The notes under the pieces are model-generated. The model was not told the origin of the DNA, searched no databases, and worked only from the letters and a program-made list of their open reading frames with translations. The position numbers and the translations under genes were made by a program. A DNA stretch of 64,000 nt from Gemmiger formicilis (lineage in GTDB: Bacteria; Bacillota; Clostridia; Oscillospirales; Ruminococcaceae), in assembly GCF_016900095.1 (NCBI RefSeq), contig NZ_JACJJP010000010.1:1-64000 (forward strand), read 5' to 3'. Positions 60,741 through 64,000 of this stretch are shown in pieces; position 1 is the stretch's first letter; the number at the start of each line of letters is the position of its first letter.

Positions 60741-61844
60741 AGCTGTACCGCGCCACAATCGCTTCCATTTCGTCCCAGCAGGCTTCCATGTCCTGCACCA
60801 GCTTGAACTGGGTGCGGGCCCGGTCCAGGTTCTGCCCCGGGCGGGCGGTGTGGAAATAGTGATCCCCTTCCAGATAATCGGTGAGGAACCGCATGCCGCA
60901 TTCCAGGGTCATGAGCCGGGCACCCCAGGGCAGGGTCTCTTTCTCCAGCGGGGTGAAGGCATCCCCCGCCGCCTGCAGAAATCCCTTGACGTAGATTTCG
61001 AACAGCTCCCTGTCAAAGTTGACCAGGCTGAGGTCGGGCTCATCCTCCGCGCTGTGGTTGGCGCCGAACCGGATGGAGTCCCCGAAATCGTTGGCGGCCA
61101 GGCCCGGCATGACCGTGTCCAGATCGATGACGCACAGCCCTTCCCCGGTTGTGCGGTCAAACAGGATGTTGTTGAGCTTGGTATCGTTGTGGGTCACCCG
61201 CAGCGGCAGTTTTCCCGCCGCCAGCAGGTCGGTCATGACCGCACAGTCCCTTTGGCGGGCCCGCACAAAGGCGATTTCCTGCTCCACGCCGGCGGCACGG
61301 CCCAGAGAATCGGCTTCCACCGCCTTTTCAAAGTTTTCAAAGCGGCGGGGGGTGTCATGAAAATGCGGGATGGTCTCGTGCAAGGTGGCGGCGGGATACC
61401 CTGCCAGCTGCTTCTGGAAGTTGCCGAAGGCCACGGCGCTCTGGTAAAAATCTTCCGGTGTCTGGACCTGCTGCAGGCAGACGGTGTCCTCCACAAAGGC
61501 ATACACCCGCCAGCAGCGGTTTTCTCCGTCCCGGAAATAGGCGCTGCCGGCCCGGGTGGGAATCACCTGCAGGGTGACGCGGGCGGGGTCGGCCCCCGCT
61601 GCTCTGCCTGGCGGCGCAGGTATCCGGTGACACCGCAGATGTTTTCCATCAGGCCGTCCGGGTCGGTGAAGGTATCGGTGTTGATCTTCTGCAGGATGTA
61701 GCGGCGGCGGTCACCGCCGGGTCTTTGTACTTCCACGCAGTAGGTGGAGTTGATGTGCCCTTGCCCGTAAGGTATGGCATCGGTCACCGTGCCGCCCCAA
61801 TCCCAGGCCGCCAGCACATCGGGGCAGGCAACGTTGTTTTTCAT
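60739..61844 (-). pseudogene. NahK-like sugar 1-kinase (APH fold) with a single-base frameshift
   Basis: Aminoglycoside-phosphotransferase-fold kinase split in two frames. The 5' part (61844-61563) starts MKNNVACPDV with AAGGAG upstream, carries YGQGHINSTYCVE and YILQKINTDTFTDPDGLMENI, and ends early. The 3' part (to 60739) holds the catalytic THNDTKLNNILFD and CVIDLDTVMPG motifs. Adding one G to the five-G run (five C at 61593-61597 on the plus strand) restores one frame of about 368 residues reading RGADPARVTLQVIPTR across the join. The QKINT and HNDTK patterns recall N-acetylhexosamine 1-kinase. It may be a true lesion, slippage in a homopolymer, or a sequencing error. Confidence 0.8.
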
Positions 61845-61954
61845 GGAAAACACTCCTTTGTACAGGTGGATACCGAAAGCCTCTGCATTGCACGCCGTTT
61901 TCCCGTGCCGCCGGGCGTCGGGCTCCGAATCCGGATTTTCTCTCTTTTGATTCC

Positions 61955-61984
61955 ATGGTACGGCACCGCCCTGCCCTTTGTCAA
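61955..61984 (-). promoter_or_regulatory. Promoter of the NahK-like kinase gene
   Basis: Minus strand: -35 TTGACA (61979-61984, perfect), 18-base spacer, -10 TACCAT (61955-61960). Confidence 0.6.
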
Positions 61985-62006
61985 GGAAAAAGGGCGAAAA
62001 GCGGAC

Positions 62007-62036
62007 AAAAAAGCGCCGGTTTCCGGAAACCGACGC
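62007..62036 (-). terminator. Terminator of the AstE-like gene pair
   Basis: Minus strand GCG-T-CGGTTT and AAACCG-G-CGC pair around CCGG (62013-62036), followed by TTTTTT (62007-62012). Confidence 0.85.
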
Positions 62037-62066
62037 AGATTTTTGAGATGTGCGGAAAAAGGCGGT

Positions 62067-63002
62067 TCAGCCTTCGTCCGGCAGGATACGCAGCGCCACA
62101 TCGCGGCCGTTGATCAGGCTGGCCTCGTGCTCAAAGAACACCCGGCCCCCCACAGGCGTACACAGGGTCTGGCGGATGGCGCCCGAACAGGGGTCCACCA
62201 CCTGGGCCAGGGCCTGGCCGCGCCGCACCTTGTTGCCCAGCTCGGTCATGTACACCAGCAGTCCGCCCTGGGCGGGCTGGATGTTGCACAGGGTTTCCTC
62301 CGCAAAGATGCGGGCCGGCTCCCCCTGGGTGACCTCACACTGGCAAAGCCCCCGGGTGTGCAGGAACCGCACCACCGCTTCCACCGCCTGTCTGGCAGCA
62401 GACACGTCGATGCGGTCGGTGGCGGGGGTGTACAGGGAGAAGGTCTGGGTGTCCCAGATCTGCCAGTTGTAGTTCAGGGTGGTGGTGTCGTAGGGATGGG
62501 GTTCCCGCAGCGCAATGTAAGGCAGACCGAAGTCCCGGGCCAGTTCCGGGTTCTGGTAGCCGGTTTTCATGATGCGCAGATGGGGCAGACAATGTCCCGG
62601 CAGATACAGGCTGGTCACATGGATGCCGTAGGTGTACCCCTGCAGGGCCGCAAAGATCCGCGCCGCAATGCGCTGGGTAGTCTCGCCCGCATCGTAGCCG
62701 GGGAACATGCGGTTGATGTCGGTGTTGTCCGCCGCCCAGAACCGCCGCCCCACGTTCATGGAAAACTGGTTGGCGCAAGGGATGACCAGAATGCCGCAGT
62801 CCTGCCCCAAAGCGCCAGCCTGTTCCAGGGTATCCAGGCGGCGGATCAACTGGGAACAGACGTACATCTGCTGGATTTCGTTGCCCCGCAAAGCCCCCAT
62901 GACCGCCAGGGTCTTGCGCCCCGGCGTGCCGAAAAACCAGCCCTTCACGGCCAGGGGCTGGCGATAGGGGGTATCCAGCGTAAACAATACTTCCTCTCTC
63001 AT
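62067..63002 (-). CDS. AstE/AspA-like protein lacking a zinc-ligand histidine
   Basis: 311 residues of the succinylglutamate desuccinylase/aspartoacylase (M14-like) type, homologous in layout to its upstream neighbour. The first zinc site reads GALRGNE (Arg39 in place of His) where active members have G-x-H-G-D/N-E. The second-site region reads YGIHVTS (Gly in place of Asp before His128). The C-terminal beta domain (about 230-311) is normal. It may be a pseudo-enzyme or partner subunit. It overlaps the upstream gene by four bases (ATGA), so the two are coupled. Confidence 0.8.
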   Translation of the reverse strand: MREEVLFTLDTPYRQPLAVKGWFFGTPGRKTLAVMGALRGNEIQQMYVCSQLIRRLDTLEQAGALGQDCGILVIPCANQFSMNVGRRFWAADNTDINRMFPGYDAGETTQRIAARIFAALQGYTYGIHVTSLYLPGHCLPHLRIMKTGYQNPELARDFGLPYIALREPHPYDTTTLNYNWQIWDTQTFSLYTPATDRIDVSAARQAVEAVVRFLHTRGLCQCEVTQGEPARIFAEETLCNIQPAQGGLLVYMTELGNKVRRGQALAQVVDPCSGAIRQTLCTPVGGRVFFEHEASLINGRDVALRILPDEG

Positions 63003-63919
63003 ACACTGCCTCCCAAAACACGGGCTATCAGCGAACCCTCATACACCACGGGGTATTCCCGCAGGGTGAACAGCAACCCGGTGGCGGGGCTGTGCAGCGT
63101 TTCACGGATACCGCCGGTGAGAGGGTCGGCCACAACGCCCAGTTCCTGGCCTTTTTCCACCCGGACCCCATGGGCCACCGCGGGGAAAAAGACGCCGGGG
63201 AAATTCGCATTCACGAAGGAGACCGCGCCGTCGCTGCTGACGATGGGCGGGGCGATGGGCGCCACCGGGGCGTCCCACATGCCCAGGTGTGCCATGAGGG
63301 ACAGGATGCCGGTGAGCAGCTGCTCCCCGAAGGAACGGGTGATCCGGATCCCGATGCCCATTTCCACCACCAGGGTGGGGGTTCCCGCTGCGTTCAGGCT
63401 GTGGGCCAGGGTGGATTCCAGCACGGTGGCCGCGGCGTGAATCCAGATCAGGTTCATATTCAGGTATTTGGCCAGGGGCACCAGCTTTTCGGCGGTGTTC
63501 ACGTTGATGCGCACCTGGGGAATCTCCCGCAGGAAGATGTTGCTGGCGTGGATGTCGATGCAGGCATCGGCGCCGGTGATGTCCTCCATGATGCGGGCGG
63601 CAATGAGCTCCGACATGGCGCCGTCCCGTCCGCCGGGGAAGGTCCGGTTCATGTCCAGGTCGCACAGGGGCATGCCCCGGGTCATGGTGCTGATGCCCAG
63701 AGGGTTCAGCGCCGGATAAATGTCCACGGTGCCATGCAGGTGTTCCCGGTTATCCTGCAGCAGACGGTTCAGCCGCCAGGCCACATACTGGCCTTCCAGC
63801 TCGTCGCCGTGGGTGCCGGTGACCACGCACAGCCGGGGGCCGCCCGACCCGATGCGGCGTTTCTGGATGACCAGATCTTCGCCCACGGCCAGGGGGACCC
63901 GTACCACTTCCTGTATCAT
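62999..63919 (-). CDS. AstE/AspA-like zinc deacylase
   Basis: 306 residues. Zinc-site residues are present: His37 and Glu40 in GTHGDE, His124 in DIHASN, and the arginine pair region DLDMNRTFPG. EMGIG near residue 200 probably holds the catalytic Glu. The C-terminal beta barrel (about 225-306) contains GGIRETLHSP. Members remove acyl groups from acylated amino acids or cleave small amides. The substrate is unknown. It is followed with a four-base overlap by a degenerate paralogue and preceded by a cut gene 27 bases upstream. Confidence 0.85.
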   Translation of the reverse strand: MIQEVVRVPLAVGEDLVIQKRRIGSGGPRLCVVTGTHGDELEGQYVAWRLNRLLQDNREHLHGTVDIYPALNPLGISTMTRGMPLCDLDMNRTFPGGRDGAMSELIAARIMEDITGADACIDIHASNIFLREIPQVRINVNTAEKLVPLAKYLNMNLIWIHAAATVLESTLAHSLNAAGTPTLVVEMGIGIRITRSFGEQLLTGILSLMAHLGMWDAPVAPIAPPIVSSDGAVSFVNANFPGVFFPAVAHGVRVEKGQELGVVADPLTGGIRETLHSPATGLLFTLREYPVVYEGSLIARVLGGSV

Positions 63920-63946
63920 GAGTTTGTATGCTCCTTCAAACTTGGT

Positions 63947-64000
63947 TTATTGTTCGCTGACCTTCATAAAGACGGTCTGGCACTGGTTGGCTCCTCCCAG
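63947..64000 (-). CDS. 3' end of an unidentified CDS (cut by window edge)
   Basis: The last 17 codons before a TAA stop are open on the minus strand and end VFMKVSEQ, 27 bases upstream of the AstE-like pair. This is probably the upstream gene of the same operon; the fragment is too short to identify. The reading frame is inferred from position only. Confidence 0.4.
   Translation of the reverse strand: MGGANQCQTVFMKVSEQ

Noticed and set aside
1-64000. Search for transposases, integrases, phage genes and attachment repeats
   Set aside because: None seen; GC content and codon use look even and the genes read as stable chromosomal content apart from the shortened EamA gene and the frameshifted kinase.

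Overview
The window looks like chromosomal DNA from a high-GC, Gram-positive gut anaerobe. The best guess is the Oscillospiraceae (Faecalibacterium / Gemmiger / Subdoligranulum group). Supporting signs are strong AGGAGG ribosome binding sites, sigma-A style promoters, lipoprotein-anchored binding proteins, an LplB/LplC-type sugar importer without its own ATPase, and the mix of AraC/LacI-controlled glycan genes with DUF1846, EFR1-type ferredoxin and DUF5107-TPR proteins. The taxon is an inference; no rRNA or other marker is present. I found about 48 protein genes, no tRNA or rRNA, no CRISPR array, no insertion sequence and no prophage.

Layout. 1-1366 (-): ECF transporter S component and ATPase (cut by the window edge). 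1600-11252: glycan block with a DUF5107-TPR protein, a divergent AraC regulator, a GH2 and a GH35 glycosidase. 11635-13790: a 68-residue orphan protein, an M42 peptidase and a shortened EamA transporter. 13872-17970 (-): aldehyde dehydrogenase, iron alcohol dehydrogenase, MATE pump. 18153-21033: LarA-family protein, then an Rrf2 repressor divergent from a ferredoxin-flavodoxin protein. 21141-27484: AraC regulator, MFS transporter, DUF1846 protein, a metallo-beta-lactamase/DUF1349 pair and a YitT/YczE membrane protein. 28030-33943: complete oppABCDF peptide importer behind a leader with a strong terminator hairpin. 34061-36283 (-): PerR-like repressor, QueD-like protein, MsrAB lipoprotein. 36662-42089 (-): processive lipid glycosyltransferase, PlsY and a giant MacB/FtsX ABC protein. 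42398-43399: flavin reductase and HxlR regulator. 43592-54239: sucrose/fructan island (GH32, binding protein, two permeases, LacI, YesL-like protein, fructokinase) ending in a glycogen synthase with an unusual lysine/proline-rich tail. 54445-59157: PocR-AraC regulator divergent from ribulokinase, arabinose isomerase and a transaldolase-like enzyme. 59322-64000: second MATE pump, a frameshifted NahK-like kinase, two tandem AstE-like proteins and a cut CDS.

How it fits together. Most of the window imports and breaks down plant or host sugars: beta-galactosides, sucrose/fructans and L-arabinose. It feeds glycolysis and, through GlgA, glycogen storage. Peptide import and an oxidative-stress repair operon sit between the sugar islands. 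Several promoters carry clear palindromic operators at sensible positions. The most unusual items are the GlgA tail with a second internal start, the attenuator-like opp leader, the zinc-ligand-deficient AstE paralogue, the QueD-like protein with a zinc ribbon, and the single-base frameshift in the sugar kinase.
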